DNA from: an uncultured Opitutia bacterium | GTDB lineage: Bacteria; Verrucomicrobiota; Verrucomicrobiia; Opitutales; Opitutaceae | Reading direction: 5' to 3' | Length of the DNA: 64,000 bases | Assembly (NCBI GenBank): GCA_903872505.1 | Contig: CAIQKV010000086.1 | Span: 1 to 64,000, forward strand | Part shown: one piece after another, positions 34,371 to 42,823 of the stretch | How positions within the stretch are numbered: position 1 is the stretch's first letter | Layout of the letters: each line of letters begins with the position of its first letter | Notes under the pieces: generated by a model | Database searches by the model: none | What the model saw: only the letters and a program-made list of their open reading frames with translations | What the model was told of the DNA's origin: nothing | Position numbers and translations under genes: made by a program

Positions 34371-34718
34371 ATGAAAACCCGCCACCCCACCGGCTTCACG
34401 CTCGTCGAGATCATGATCGTCGTGGTCATCATCGGCTTGCTCGCCGCGCTGGCCATTCCGGCGTTCCAAAAGATTCGCAGCGCCTCGCAGGACAAGGCCG
34501 TTCTGAGCAACGCCCGCCAGCTGGCCGCCGCCACCGACCAGTACATGATGGAGCACGGCCGGTCCACGGTGTCGATCGGCATGCTCGTCGGCCTGACCAA
34601 TTACGTGAAGAGCCTCGATACGGTCGCCGGTGAAACCTACCCGACCATGTTCACCGCCGGCACGCCCATCACGGTCACCGGCGTCGGCGGCGCCCGCACG
34701 ATCACCTACGCCCTCTAA
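34371..34718 (+). CDS. Type IV-like prepilin / pseudopilin
   Basis: 115 residues. Classical prepilin signature: short basic leader MKTRHPTG, cleavage after Gly8, then FTLVEIMIVVVIIGLLAALAIP with the invariant Glu5 of the mature chain. The remaining globular part is short (~90 residues), with KIRSASQDKAVLSNARQLAAATDQY next to the membrane helix, typical of the H-X9-DG-like major prepilins of Opitutaceae. No assembly or peptidase genes are nearby, so it depends on a pilus or secretion machine encoded elsewhere. Single gene with a long AT-rich leader. Confidence 0.93.
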   Translation: MKTRHPTGFTLVEIMIVVVIIGLLAALAIPAFQKIRSASQDKAVLSNARQLAAATDQYMMEHGRSTVSIGMLVGLTNYVKSLDTVAGETYPTMFTAGTPITVTGVGGARTITYAL

Positions 34719-34754
34719 GGGCTGGGACCGTGGCCTGAGATTTTCCTGCCGGGC

Positions 34755-35222
34755 ATGATTGCGTCCCCCTTTTGCCGCGTCGTCGCCCTGGCCGTGGCGC
34801 TGGCCGCCGGCTCCGTCCGGGCCGCGGACGCCCCGCCGGCCCGCCCGGCGGCGAAGGCGGAGATCCTGCAGATCCTCCAGGCGCAGGCGGCGGCGTGGAA
34901 TCGCGGCGACCTCGACGCCTTCATGCAGACCTACGCGCCGGTCAGCGACCTGCGGTTCGCCTCGGGCGGCAGCGTCACCTACGGCTGGCAGCCCACGCTC
35001 GAGCGCTACAAACAACGCTACCCGGACCGCGCGGCGATGGGCGTGCTCGCGTTCAGCGACCTCGCCGTCACCGTGCTCTCCCCTGACGCCGCCCTCGTGT
35101 TCGGTCGCTGGCAGCTCACGCGCGCGGCCGATGCCCCGCACGGCCTGTTCACGCTGCTCGTGCGCCGCACGCCGGCCGGCTGGCGGATTTTTGCGGACCA
35201 CACTTCCGTGGCGGCCCCGTAA
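34755..35222 (+). CDS. Secreted SnoaL-like/DUF4440 (NTF2-fold) protein
   Basis: 155 residues with a signal peptide (VVALAVALAAGSVRAAD). The domain matches the NTF2-like cone fold: ILQAQAAAWNRGDLDAFMQT, then TYGWQPTLERYKQRYPD and the closing LLVRRTPAGWRIFADHTS. Proteins of this type are often of unknown function, or act in ketosteroid-isomerase-like reactions. It lies between the prepilin and an FKBP gene on the same strand. Confidence 0.85.
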   Translation: MIASPFCRVVALAVALAAGSVRAADAPPARPAAKAEILQILQAQAAAWNRGDLDAFMQTYAPVSDLRFASGGSVTYGWQPTLERYKQRYPDRAAMGVLAFSDLAVTVLSPDAALVFGRWQLTRAADAPHGLFTLLVRRTPAGWRIFADHTSVAAP

Positions 35223-35275
35223 GCCGGGCCGCGCTTGCACCGCCCGCGCAACCGGGCACGCTGCCGGGTTGTCCC

Positions 35276-35809
35276 ATGCGCAATACGCTCTACCTGCTGC
35301 TCCTCGGTTTCGCGCTCCTCACCCTCGCCCTGGTCGTGCGCTCCGGCATCTTCGCCCGCCGGGAGCCCGGCCGCCCGATCAACCGCGCCATGCGCGAGGC
35401 GCTCGCCGAGGAGGCGCCGCAGCTCAGCGAGGCCGACGCGACCCTGATCCGCCAAAAATACGCCAGCGCCCACCGCCTGCATTCGGGGCTGCTCTACGTC
35501 GTGCGCGACCCGGGCACCGGCAATTCCACCCCGCGGTCGGGCCAGGAGGTCGTCGTCAACTACGACGGCTGGCTGCTCGACGGCACGCCGATTGACAGCA
35601 CCCGCCAGCGCGGCGCGCCGTACACCTTCCGCCTCGGCGCCGGGGCCGTCATCCAGGGCTGGGACGACGCGTTGCTCACGATGAAGAAGGGCGAGAAGCG
35701 CACCCTCATCATCCCGTACTGGCTCGGCTATGGCCTCAGCGGCCGGCCGCCGGTCATCCCGCCGCGCGCCACGCTGATCTTCGATGTGGAACTGATCGAT
35801 TTCCGGTAA
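35276..35809 (+). CDS. FKBP-type peptidylprolyl isomerase, membrane-anchored
   Basis: 177 residues. An N-terminal hydrophobic helix (LYLLLLGFALLTLALVV) without a clear cleavage site suggests an inner-membrane anchor facing the periplasm. The FKBP domain is at residues ~78-177: EVVVNYDGWLLDGTPID, AVIQGWDDALLTMKKGEKR, and the last strand ATLIFDVELIDF. It catalyses prolyl isomerisation during folding. With the cyclophilin at 31553 it gives two secreted isomerases within 5 kb. Confidence 0.92.
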   Translation: MRNTLYLLLLGFALLTLALVVRSGIFARREPGRPINRAMREALAEEAPQLSEADATLIRQKYASAHRLHSGLLYVVRDPGTGNSTPRSGQEVVVNYDGWLLDGTPIDSTRQRGAPYTFRLGAGAVIQGWDDALLTMKKGEKRTLIIPYWLGYGLSGRPPVIPPRATLIFDVELIDFR

Positions 35810-35817
35810 GAAACGCC

Positions 35818-35838
35818 GGGCGGGTCAAAGACCCGCCC
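35818..35838. terminator. GGGTC-type hairpin 3 after FKBP gene
   Basis: Perfect 9-bp stem, GGGCGGGTC with GACCCGCCC, loop AAA, starting 9 bases after the FKBP stop. The strong GC stem suits a 3'-end or terminator, but no T-run follows. Same family as 145-164, 180-194 and 48848-48864. Confidence 0.55.
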
Positions 35839-35863
35839 TGCTCCGAAAATTGCGCCCGGTGCC

Positions 35864-35884
35864 ATGTCACCTATTAGGTGACAT
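35864..35884. repeat. 5-nt-loop intergenic hairpin H4
   Basis: Palindrome of 21 bases, arms ATGTCACC and GGTGACAT around TATTA, the reverse complement of the TAATA loop in H1. It is flanked on the right by TGGGCC. It lies 9 bases after the GH20 stop, between convergent FKBP and GH20 genes. Confidence 0.65.
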
Positions 35885-35892
35885 TGGGCCGG

Positions 35893-37488
35893 TCACGCAT
35901 GCGGCGGTGACATCGGGTTCGGAGCGGGCACCGCGGCGGCCCGCGGACGGCGGTAGCTGACCCCCAGCCGGTCGAGCCGCGCGAGCAGCCAGCCGAGCCG
36001 CGCGCGGAAATCCGCATAATTCTTCCGCCCAACCGGCGACCACACCACCTCGGCCAGCGCGCTCAGGCGCGGGAAGGCCCGGTGCTCGACCACGGGCAGG
36101 CTCGGCATGCGCTCGCGCCACAGCTGGCCCTGCGCCCCCAGCACGCGCCCGTGGTGCGCCGGCTCGAGTTCCGCCGGGATGGGATCGAAGGAGTACACCT
36201 TCTCGAGCGATGTCTGCGCCCCGATGGCGCCGCCTTCCTCCTCCGCCGTGCCCTCCGTGTAGTCGAAATAGGTGTGCGACGTCGGCGCCATCACCACGTC
36301 GTGCCCGAGCCGCGCGGCCTCGATCGCCCACTTCACGTCGCGCCACGCCATCATCGCCGCGCCGGGGGCGAGGCCGCCCTCCTGAATCTCGTCCCAGCCG
36401 ATCAGCCGGCGGCCGTGCTGCGCCAGAAAATTCTCCGTGCGGCGGATGAACCAGCTCTGCAGCTCGTGGCCGTCCTTGAGGCCGTTCGCGTGCATGAACG
36501 CCCGGGTCGTCGGCGACGCCTCCCACTGGTCCTTCATCGCCTCGTCGCCGCCGATGTGGACGAACTTGCTCGGGAACAGCGCGAGCACCTCGCGGAACAC
36601 GTCGTCCAGGAACGCCAGCGTCTCCGGCTTCGGCGCGTAGGTCTCGGGAAAAATCGCCCAGCGCGACTGTACCTTCGGCGCGTAGCCGGGCGCGTCGGTG
36701 TTGCCGAACTGCGGATACGCCGTCAGCGCCGCGGAGCTGTGGCCCGGCAGCTCGATCTCCGGCACCACCGTGATGAACCGCTCCGCCGCGTAGGCCACGA
36801 CCTCGCGGATCTCGTCCTGGGTGTAGAACCCGCCGTGCGGGATGTCGTCGAGGTTGGGTTCGTCCCCCACGCGGACCGTGCTGTCGCGCCACGCGCCGAT
36901 GCTCGTGAGCCTCGGGTACTTCTTGATCTCGATGCGCCAGCCCTGGTCGTCCACGAGGTGCCACTGGAGGACGTTGAGTTTGTGCAGCGCAAGGGTGTCG
37001 AGGTACTGCTTGACCTCGGCCACCGGTGAAAAATGCCGGCTCACGTCGAGCAGCGAGCCGCGCCAGCTGAAGCGCGGCCGGTCCGCGATCTCCAGCGCGG
37101 CCACCGTCAGCCCGCCGCCGCCCGCGCGCCAGCCGAAGCGCTCGATGTCCGGCGGCAGCAGCTGCCGCAGCGTCTGCATCCCGTAAAAAACCCCCGCCGC
37201 ACTGCCACCGCGGATCGCCACGCCACCGGCCGTGACCGTCAGCTCGTAGCCTTCCGCGCCGAGCTTGGCCGCGAGCGCGGCATCGAGGCGCAGCGTGATG
37301 ACATTGCCCCCCGCCGGCGCCGACTCCGCCACGGCGATGCCCAGCAGTTTCGCCAGCTGCGCCGCCACGCCCCGCAAGGCCGGCTCGCCGCCGGTCGCGA
37401 CCACGGTTTTCTCCGTGAGCGGAAAAGGCGCGCCACCGGTCAGGCGGCACGAAACGGGGATCGGGATGATGCGCGGGGTCTGGCTCAT
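35893..37488 (-). CDS. Beta-N-acetylhexosaminidase, GH20
   Basis: 531 residues. An N-terminal alpha/beta domain (GH20b-like, IPIPVSCRL onwards) precedes the TIM barrel. LHKLNVLQWHLVDDQGWRIEI and the catalytic HIGGDEA (Asp315-Glu316) are diagnostic; substrate-assisted catalysis uses this pair. It removes terminal GlcNAc or GalNAc from chitin fragments or glycans. No signal peptide is obvious from ATG 37488; an ATG nine codons upstream does not add one, so the enzyme may be cytoplasmic and act on imported oligosaccharides. Confidence 0.93.
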   Translation of the reverse strand: MSQTPRIIPIPVSCRLTGGAPFPLTEKTVVATGGEPALRGVAAQLAKLLGIAVAESAPAGGNVITLRLDAALAAKLGAEGYELTVTAGGVAIRGGSAAGVFYGMQTLRQLLPPDIERFGWRAGGGGLTVAALEIADRPRFSWRGSLLDVSRHFSPVAEVKQYLDTLALHKLNVLQWHLVDDQGWRIEIKKYPRLTSIGAWRDSTVRVGDEPNLDDIPHGGFYTQDEIREVVAYAAERFITVVPEIELPGHSSAALTAYPQFGNTDAPGYAPKVQSRWAIFPETYAPKPETLAFLDDVFREVLALFPSKFVHIGGDEAMKDQWEASPTTRAFMHANGLKDGHELQSWFIRRTENFLAQHGRRLIGWDEIQEGGLAPGAAMMAWRDVKWAIEAARLGHDVVMAPTSHTYFDYTEGTAEEEGGAIGAQTSLEKVYSFDPIPAELEPAHHGRVLGAQGQLWRERMPSLPVVEHRAFPRLSALAEVVWSPVGRKNYADFRARLGWLLARLDRLGVSYRRPRAAAVPAPNPMSPPHA

Positions 37489-37536
37489 GGGAGAAAGGGA
37501 ACGGTGAAAATTCAACCGGAGGCAACCGAGAGAACG

Positions 37537-37592
37537 GAGGGTTTCGCCACCGGGAGCAAACCCTCTCTCTGCTTCATGGTTTCCTGGCTTCC
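37537..37592 (-). repeat. Second copy of dispersed intergenic repeat
   Basis: Contains, at 37572-37592, a 21-base stretch identical except at one position to 13662-13682, and an 8-bp perfect inverted repeat GAGGGTTT/AAACCCTC (37537-37544 and 37558-37565). It is positioned 20 bases after the YgjP stop on the minus strand, matching the placement of the first copy after the DUF1761 stop. Confidence 0.6.
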
Positions 37593-37612
37593 CCCTTAAA
37601 AAATCCGTCTCC

Positions 37613-38380
37613 TCACAGCCCCAGCAAACTCCCGTTGCGCTTGATCCAGCGCTCCGCCTCGCGCCAGGCGGGACAGACCTCCTCCACCCGCGCCCAGAAG
37701 CGGTCCGAGTGGTTCATCTCGCGGAGGTGCATCAGCTCGTGGTGGATGATGTAGTCGCGCACCAACTCCGGCGTCTGCACGAGCCGCCAGTTGAGCGAGA
37801 TCGTGCCGCCCGCGGAGCAGGAGCCCCAGCGCGAGCGCTGGTTGCGCACGGTCACGTGCTTCACCTCCACGCGCACGAGCGCGGAGAGTTCCCAGGCGCG
37901 CGCCGGCAGCTCGATCTTCGCCCGCCGGGCGAAATGCGCCTCCAGCGTCGGCCGCAGGTCGCCCTCCAGGGCCGGCACCCGAAAAACGTCGGCGGCCAGG
38001 CAGACTTGCGGGCGAATGGCCGGCTGATCGCCCGGGACAAGAAAAGGGGGCAGCGTCGCCGCCCGAATCTCGGTCATCTCGCCGCGCCAGAGCACGTGCG
38101 TGCCGAGCGTCCACACCTCGGCCCCGCGCGGGCGCTTCGCCTGCCGCGCCCGGGCGCGGTCGAGCCAGTCGCGGTGTTTTTCGACAAACCGCTCGGCCTC
38201 GCGCACCGAGCCGCGCGCGGGGATGACCGCCACCGCCGTGCCGTCGCGCCGCAGCGTGAGCCGGTAGTTCCGCGCCCGCGGGCTGCGCTCAAACACGATG
38301 CCGCCCTCGACCGGCGGCGCGCGATGCACGCCGGGCGCCGGGGAAAACACGCCGAACAAATTCTGCTGCTCCTCGCTCAT
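37613..38380 (-). CDS. YgjP/SprT-like zinc metallopeptidase
   Basis: 255 residues of the M48-related DUF45/YgjP family. The C-terminal zinc site is HHELMHLREMNHS: His214, Glu215, His218 and His224. The preceding QRSRWGSCSAGGTISLNW is the family's second signature. N-terminal part is a beta-rich domain with ARNYRLTLRRDGTAVAVIP. Known proteins of the family are poorly characterised, one with a proposed UTP pyrophosphatase activity. Starts 8 bases after the phosphodiesterase stop, so yfcE-ygjP-like genes form an operon. Confidence 0.9.
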   Translation of the reverse strand: MSEEQQNLFGVFSPAPGVHRAPPVEGGIVFERSPRARNYRLTLRRDGTAVAVIPARGSVREAERFVEKHRDWLDRARARQAKRPRGAEVWTLGTHVLWRGEMTEIRAATLPPFLVPGDQPAIRPQVCLAADVFRVPALEGDLRPTLEAHFARRAKIELPARAWELSALVRVEVKHVTVRNQRSRWGSCSAGGTISLNWRLVQTPELVRDYIIHHELMHLREMNHSDRFWARVEEVCPAWREAERWIKRNGSLLGL

Positions 38381-38388
38381 CGTCCGGG

Positions 38389-38826
38389 CTAGACTCGCAC
38401 GAGTTCCCAGCTCGTCAACTTCCCGCGCCCGACCGTCAGCCAGGCAAAGCTCCGCGCCGCGTCGCCCCGCGGCCGCGTGATGCAGCCCGGGTTGAGCCAG
38501 CGCACCCCGCCCAGGACCTCGTCGCGCGGCACATGGGTGTGCCCGTGCAGCACGGCGGCGAACCCCGCCGGCGCCTGGGCCGGCGGGATGTGCGTCAGCA
38601 GGAACCTCACGCCCTCGCGCTCCAGGTCGAGCGCGAGCGGCCAGGTGACATCCGTGTCGCAGTTCCCCTGCACCACGAGCAGCGGCGGCCCGAGCCGCAC
38701 AAATTCCTCCAGGGTCTCCGGCGCGCAGACATCGCCCAGGTGCCAGATCTCGTCGGCGCCCTTCATCCGCGCCGGCAGCCCCGGGGGATACCGGTCATGG
38801 GTGTCGGAGAAAACCGCGATGCGCAT
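38389..38826 (-). CDS. Metallophosphoesterase (YfcE/MJ0936 type)
   Basis: 145 residues, compact single-domain calcineurin-like phosphodiesterase. Metal-binding residues are visible: Asp8 and His10 (VFSDTHD), Asp32 (HLGDVC), Asn55 (VQGNCD), His79 (LLTHI) and His94/His96 (VLHGHTH). Members hydrolyse simple phosphodiesters or cyclic nucleotides in vitro. ATG 38826 is preferred over 38841 because MRIAVFSD is the family's usual N-terminus. First gene of the two-gene operon with the YgjP-like protein; divergent from the aldo/keto reductase. Confidence 0.9.
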   Translation of the reverse strand: MRIAVFSDTHDRYPPGLPARMKGADEIWHLGDVCAPETLEEFVRLGPPLLVVQGNCDTDVTWPLALDLEREGVRFLLTHIPPAQAPAGFAAVLHGHTHVPRDEVLGGVRWLNPGCITRPRGDAARSFAWLTVGRGKLTSWELVRV

Positions 38827-38980
38827 ACCCAGAGCCATCACAGCGAAATCCGGGACGCGAACTGAAATTGGCGCAGCCCGTGACTCGGTGGTTCATGGGT
38901 CCCCTCCTTCGCTCCGCACGGTTGCCTTCGGAAACCATCACCCCTAACACGTCAGCCGTCACCCGCCTTCCGACACCCCC

Positions 38981-39970
38981 ATGCACTACACCCACCTCGG
39001 CCGCTCCGGCCTCTCCGTCTCCCGCCTCTGTCTCGGCACCATGAACTTCGGCCCGTTCACGAGCGAGGCCGATGCCTTCGTGCTGATGGACCGCGCCGTC
39101 GAGCTCGGCATCAATTTCTTCGACACCGCCGACGTCTACGGCCGCAAGCGCGGCGAGGGCGTCACCGAGAACATCATCGGCCGCTGGTTCGCCCAGGGTG
39201 GCGGCCGGCGCGACTTCGTGGTGCTCGCCACGAAGGTTTTCGGCCCGATGGACCTCCCGGCGCGGCCCGATCCGAACCTCGATCGGGGTCTCAGCGCGCG
39301 CAAGATCATCCGCGGTTGCGAGGCCAGCCTGCGCCGGCTCCAGACCGACCACATCGATCTTTACCAGATGCACCACGTCGACCGCACGTGCCCCATGGAC
39401 GAGTGGCAGGGCGCGATGGCCACGCTCCAGCGCCAGGGCAAGATCTACCACGTCGGCTCGAGCAACTTCGCCGGCTGGGACCTCGCCGCGGCGTGCACGA
39501 CCGCCGACCTCCGCTCGCAGCCGCGCCTCGTCAGCGAGCAGAGCCTCTACAATCTCGCCAGCCGCACGATCGAGCTCGAGGTCATCCCCGCCTGCCGGCA
39601 CTTCGGCCTTGGCCTGATCCCGTGGAGCCCCCTCGGCGCCGGCCTGCTCGGCGGCGCGCTGGCGAAGACCGCCGGGGGCCGCCGCGCCTCCACGCCGGAA
39701 TTCGAGAAACAGGTCAACGCCAAGCGCCCGCAACTCGAGCGCTACGAGGCGCTCTGCCAAAAACTCGGCGCCGCGCCCGGGGATGTCGCCCTCGCCTGGC
39801 TCCTCGCCCAGCCCGTCGTCACCGCGCCGATCATCGGCCCGCGCACGCTGGACCAGCTCAGCGGCGCCCTGCGCGCCTTGGAACTCAAGCTGACGCCCGA
39901 GACCCTGGGCCAGCTCAACGAGATCTTCCCCGGCCCCGGCGGCTCCGCCCCCGAGGCCTACGCGTGGTGA
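38981..39970 (+). CDS. Aldo/keto reductase
   Basis: 329 residues, full length. Tetrad residues Asp48, Tyr53, Lys85 and His131 (NFFDTADVYG, LATKVF, DLYQMHH). Cofactor region YHVGSSNFAGWDLAA and GLGLIPWSPLGAGLLGG. The closest style is the large AKR11/AKR12-like oxidoreductase group (YghZ/IolS type). Substrate unknown. It is a paralogue of the enzyme at 2708-3697, which has a similar length and layout. Confidence 0.9.
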   Translation: MHYTHLGRSGLSVSRLCLGTMNFGPFTSEADAFVLMDRAVELGINFFDTADVYGRKRGEGVTENIIGRWFAQGGGRRDFVVLATKVFGPMDLPARPDPNLDRGLSARKIIRGCEASLRRLQTDHIDLYQMHHVDRTCPMDEWQGAMATLQRQGKIYHVGSSNFAGWDLAAACTTADLRSQPRLVSEQSLYNLASRTIELEVIPACRHFGLGLIPWSPLGAGLLGGALAKTAGGRRASTPEFEKQVNAKRPQLERYEALCQKLGAAPGDVALAWLLAQPVVTAPIIGPRTLDQLSGALRALELKLTPETLGQLNEIFPGPGGSAPEAYAW

Positions 39971-40034
39971 GCGGCCGGCTGGTTCCGTTGCCCGCGCCTG
40001 AGCCCCAAAGCCTGATCCTCGATCTTGGGTCCGA

Positions 40035-40442
40035 TCACGCTCCACGCACCGGGGCGCCTCTTTTCGTCAAAAAGAGCCAGGCCAGGAAGACTGCCGCGGT
40101 GACGTCGTAGGACAGGCAAAATTGCGGCCACCACAACGGCACGCCCGGGTCGGTAACGAGATGGGGGTGAAAGAAATCGAACACGCCATGCCCCGCCAAG
40201 CCCGCCACGATCAACCATCCCGAATACTTGAAACCCAGTACGGCGAGGACCAAAAACACCGCACCGAAGCCGCACTCGGCCAATAATGCCGGCGTCGACC
40301 CACCCATGACGCCAAAGAGTCCGTATAAGACCGCAATGACCACCAACACCGTCGGATAAAACGCCCGATCCCGGTCAAAGCCGACCACCCGGGCAAAGAG
40401 CGCTACCGCCAGCGCCAGGACAATTCCGATAATGCAGGGCAT
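40035..40442 (-). CDS. Four-helix membrane protein of unknown function
   Basis: 135 residues with four hydrophobic segments (for example IIGIVLALAVALFARVV, VVIAVLYGLFGVMGG). A conserved-looking periplasm-facing stretch is HGVFDFFHPHLVTD followed by VPLWWPQFCLSYD before the last helix. I recall similar uncharacterised small proteins (DUF6010-like), but no function. It starts 18 bases after the membrane methyltransferase stop, so both may be one transcript. Confidence 0.65.
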   Translation of the reverse strand: MPCIIGIVLALAVALFARVVGFDRDRAFYPTVLVVIAVLYGLFGVMGGSTPALLAECGFGAVFLVLAVLGFKYSGWLIVAGLAGHGVFDFFHPHLVTDPGVPLWWPQFCLSYDVTAAVFLAWLFLTKRGAPVRGA

Positions 40443-40460
40443 GGGGAAGGGAGGCGGAGA

Positions 40461-40922
40461 CTAGATCCACCGCCTCACGCGCGAGCGATACATTTCGAAG
40501 TCGTCTCCGAACATGGCCGCGAGCACCCGTTCTTCCGGCGCAATTTGAAACCGGTTCAGGTAGGCGATGAAGCCCGGCCAAAGCAGCCAGGGCGTGATAT
40601 CCCCGAGCCAGACGGCCCAGCCGGTCAGCGTGAGCAGCATCCCGAGATACATCGGATTCCGCGTGGCGCGATAGATGCCGCCGACCACGAGGACCGACAT
40701 TGTTTCCGGGTGCAGGGGATTGACGGTGGTTTTCGCCCGCCGAAACGCCCTGACTCCCAAAACGGCGATGCCGGCTCCGACCACCGCCACGCCCAGCGCA
40801 ACGCCCTGCCGCTGCGGCCAGGCAATTCCGAGCAGCGGGACCCGCCGCGCGCCCAGCCACATGAGCAACGCCACCGCGATCCACACGACAACCGGCGGCA
40901 CTTTCAGCTCGAGTCTGCTCAT
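40461..40922 (-). CDS. Isoprenylcysteine carboxyl-methyltransferase-like membrane protein
   Basis: 153 residues with about four membrane segments. The C-terminal region carries the ICMT/PEMT-type SAM-binding signature: GGIYRATRNPMYLGMLL followed by EERVLAAMFGDDFEMYRSRVRRWI. Bacterial relatives methylate unknown lipid or small-molecule acceptors. It shares a strand and close spacing with the neighbouring four-helix protein downstream and lies 58 bases after the CtBP-like dehydrogenase stop. Confidence 0.85.
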   Translation of the reverse strand: MSRLELKVPPVVVWIAVALLMWLGARRVPLLGIAWPQRQGVALGVAVVGAGIAVLGVRAFRRAKTTVNPLHPETMSVLVVGGIYRATRNPMYLGMLLTLTGWAVWLGDITPWLLWPGFIAYLNRFQIAPEERVLAAMFGDDFEMYRSRVRRWI

Positions 40923-40980
40923 CGGCGGGCGGGCGGAAACCGGTCAGGCGGGTTGGAGAAGACCGTGCGGCGTCCGGCCC

Positions 40981-41964
40981 TTAGTTGACCACGTTGTACA
41001 GCGCCTCGCCGAGGATCGCCGTGCGCGCGATCCGGGCGGAGCTGCGGCGCATTTCTATCTTCGATTCAACGCTGCAGAAGGCGGCGTGGCACGTGACCAC
41101 CAGGTTCGGCGTCGCCGCCTCCTCCGCCGTCCGGAGGGGCTCGTTTTCGACCACGTCCAGCCCCGCGCCGGCCAGGCGCCCGCCGCGCAGAGCCGCGAGC
41201 AGCGCCGCCTTCTCGATCACGGCGCCGCGGGCCGTGTTGACGACGAACGCCGACGGCTTCAGGAGCGCCAGCTCGGGCGCCGCGATCAGGTGATGCGTCT
41301 CGGCGTTGAGCGGGCAATGCACCGAGAGCACGTCCGCGCCGCGCAACAGCTCCGCCAGCGTGGCGACCCGCTCAACGCCAATCGCCTTGTCGGCGCCGTT
41401 CGCCAGATACGGATCGAAGAAACGGACCCGGAAGCCGAGCGCCTTGGCGCGCAGCGCCGTCGCCGTGCCGATGCGACCCAGGCCCACGATGCCGAAGGTC
41501 AGTTCCCGCAAGCGCCGGAGATTCTTTTCCACCCGGATGGTCCAACCCAGGCGCTTCGCCTCCGCGTCGAGCGGGAAAAGTTGGCGGCACAGCGCCAAGG
41601 CGAGCGCGATTGAGTGATCGGCCACTTCCTCGGTGCCGTAGTCGGGGACGTTGCAGACCGGGATGCCCCGGGCCCGCGCCGCCTTCACATCCACGGAGTC
41701 AAAGCCGACTCCGTTGCGGATGATCACGCGGCAATTCTTCAGCCGGGCGATGCCCGTCGCGGTCACCGGCGTGTTGTGCCAGACGATCAATGCGTGGGCT
41801 GAGCAGATCTCCTCCGTAAAGTCGGCGTCACTGTGGCAGAGGTAGTACCTCACGTCCGCTGCGTCTCCGATCACCTCCCGCTCAATCAGGCTTTCCGCCT
41901 CACTCACGGGCGCCTTCGCCCAATCGATAATGCCGATGACCGGTTTGGATTGCTGATTGCTCAT
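40981..41964 (-). CDS. D-2-hydroxyacid dehydrogenase (CtBP-like)
   Basis: 327 residues. NAD-binding motif GLGRIG at 161-166; catalytic Arg246 (NTARGAV), Glu275 (VVENE) and His293 (TCHAAF). The N-terminal half has GVGFDSVDVKAARARGIPV then NVPDYGTEEVADHSIAL, characteristic of C-terminal-binding-protein-like dehydrogenases. The frame is open much farther upstream but those residues are antisense to the next locus; ATG 41964 is the family-like start. Substrate is an unspecified 2-hydroxy or 2-keto acid. Divergent from the DUF1826-like gene. Confidence 0.9.
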   Translation of the reverse strand: MSNQQSKPVIGIIDWAKAPVSEAESLIEREVIGDAADVRYYLCHSDADFTEEICSAHALIVWHNTPVTATGIARLKNCRVIIRNGVGFDSVDVKAARARGIPVCNVPDYGTEEVADHSIALALALCRQLFPLDAEAKRLGWTIRVEKNLRRLRELTFGIVGLGRIGTATALRAKALGFRVRFFDPYLANGADKAIGVERVATLAELLRGADVLSVHCPLNAETHHLIAAPELALLKPSAFVVNTARGAVIEKAALLAALRGGRLAGAGLDVVENEPLRTAEEAATPNLVVTCHAAFCSVESKIEMRRSSARIARTAILGEALYNVVN

Positions 41965-42033
41965 GGGGTGCAGGGACGTGTTTCGGTGTTCGACCTTGGA
42001 GGTTGGAGGCCCGAAATTCGCGATACAACCCGA

Positions 42034-42750
42034 ATGACCCCGCCGCCGTTCCATCCGCCGTCTGGCTATTCCCGTGTCCGGGTGGTGCACAGCTTTGATG
42101 AACTGGTGACAACGCCGTTCGGCGGCGGCGTCAACGCGCTCTGCTGGCCGCGGACCCTCGACGGCGATTTCCGCGCGGTGGTGGCTCAGCTGGGCGCCGG
42201 CGAGGACATCGTCACGCTCGACGACGCGCGGCTCCAGGCGCTGCCGGTGGGCCCCGCGGGCCGCGCCGCCGTGGCCTGGCTCATCGCGGACCTGCAGCGC
42301 CTGCGCGCGCTGGGCCTCGCCCCGGTCCTCGACTGCATCCGGCGCTACCCCCGCGACGAGGCCCCGGGGGCGGTGTCCACCGACGTCTATTCCTTTCACG
42401 CCGACAGCGCCACGGTGCCGACCGACACCTACCTCTGCACCTACACGGGCGCCGCCTCCGAGGGCTTGCGCAACGACGAGGCCCGGCGCTGCGTGGATGT
42501 TCCCGAAATCCGGGCGGAGCTCCTGCGCAGCTTCGGCGGACCCGACAACGGCGAGTTTCTCGAATTCCTGCGGGAGCACTGCTACGACCTCCACTATGTT
42601 GCCGCCCCGCAGGCGCAGCCGTTTGGCTTCGGGCTCGGCCATCTCTGGCGCATCGCCGTGGACTACCCCGGCAGCCCCGTCCCGCCGTGCGTCCACCGCG
42701 CCCCGGAAAACCTTCCCGGCCAGCTGCCGCGCCTGCTGTTGATCAGCTGA
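42034..42750 (+). CDS. DUF1826-like protein of unknown function
   Basis: 238 residues, soluble, no signal peptide. The central segment TDVYSFHADSATVPTDTYLCTY, with a His-x-Asp pair near residue 122, resembles what I recall of DUF1826 proteins (FHxD then LxCTYxG). The His-Asp arrangement is reminiscent of 2-oxoglutarate/Fe(II) oxygenases, but I cannot show a full facial triad. ATG 42034 is chosen because upstream residues are antisense of the neighbouring gene. The Y-family polymerase follows 73 bases on. Confidence 0.5.
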   Translation: MTPPPFHPPSGYSRVRVVHSFDELVTTPFGGGVNALCWPRTLDGDFRAVVAQLGAGEDIVTLDDARLQALPVGPAGRAAVAWLIADLQRLRALGLAPVLDCIRRYPRDEAPGAVSTDVYSFHADSATVPTDTYLCTYTGAASEGLRNDEARRCVDVPEIRAELLRSFGGPDNGEFLEFLREHCYDLHYVAAPQAQPFGFGLGHLWRIAVDYPGSPVPPCVHRAPENLPGQLPRLLLIS

Positions 42751-42823
42751 AAACCGCGGGCGGCGCGCTGCCGCCCCGCCTCGCGCCATTTGACAGCCTC
42801 CCGGTCCGGTGGAGAATTTTTGC

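Noticed and set aside
33596-34600. Minus-strand frame crossing the prepilin leader
   Set aside because: Most of it is antisense to the amidohydrolase and prepilin genes. The AT-rich middle part is open by chance over ~80 codons and its third positions are not GC-rich.
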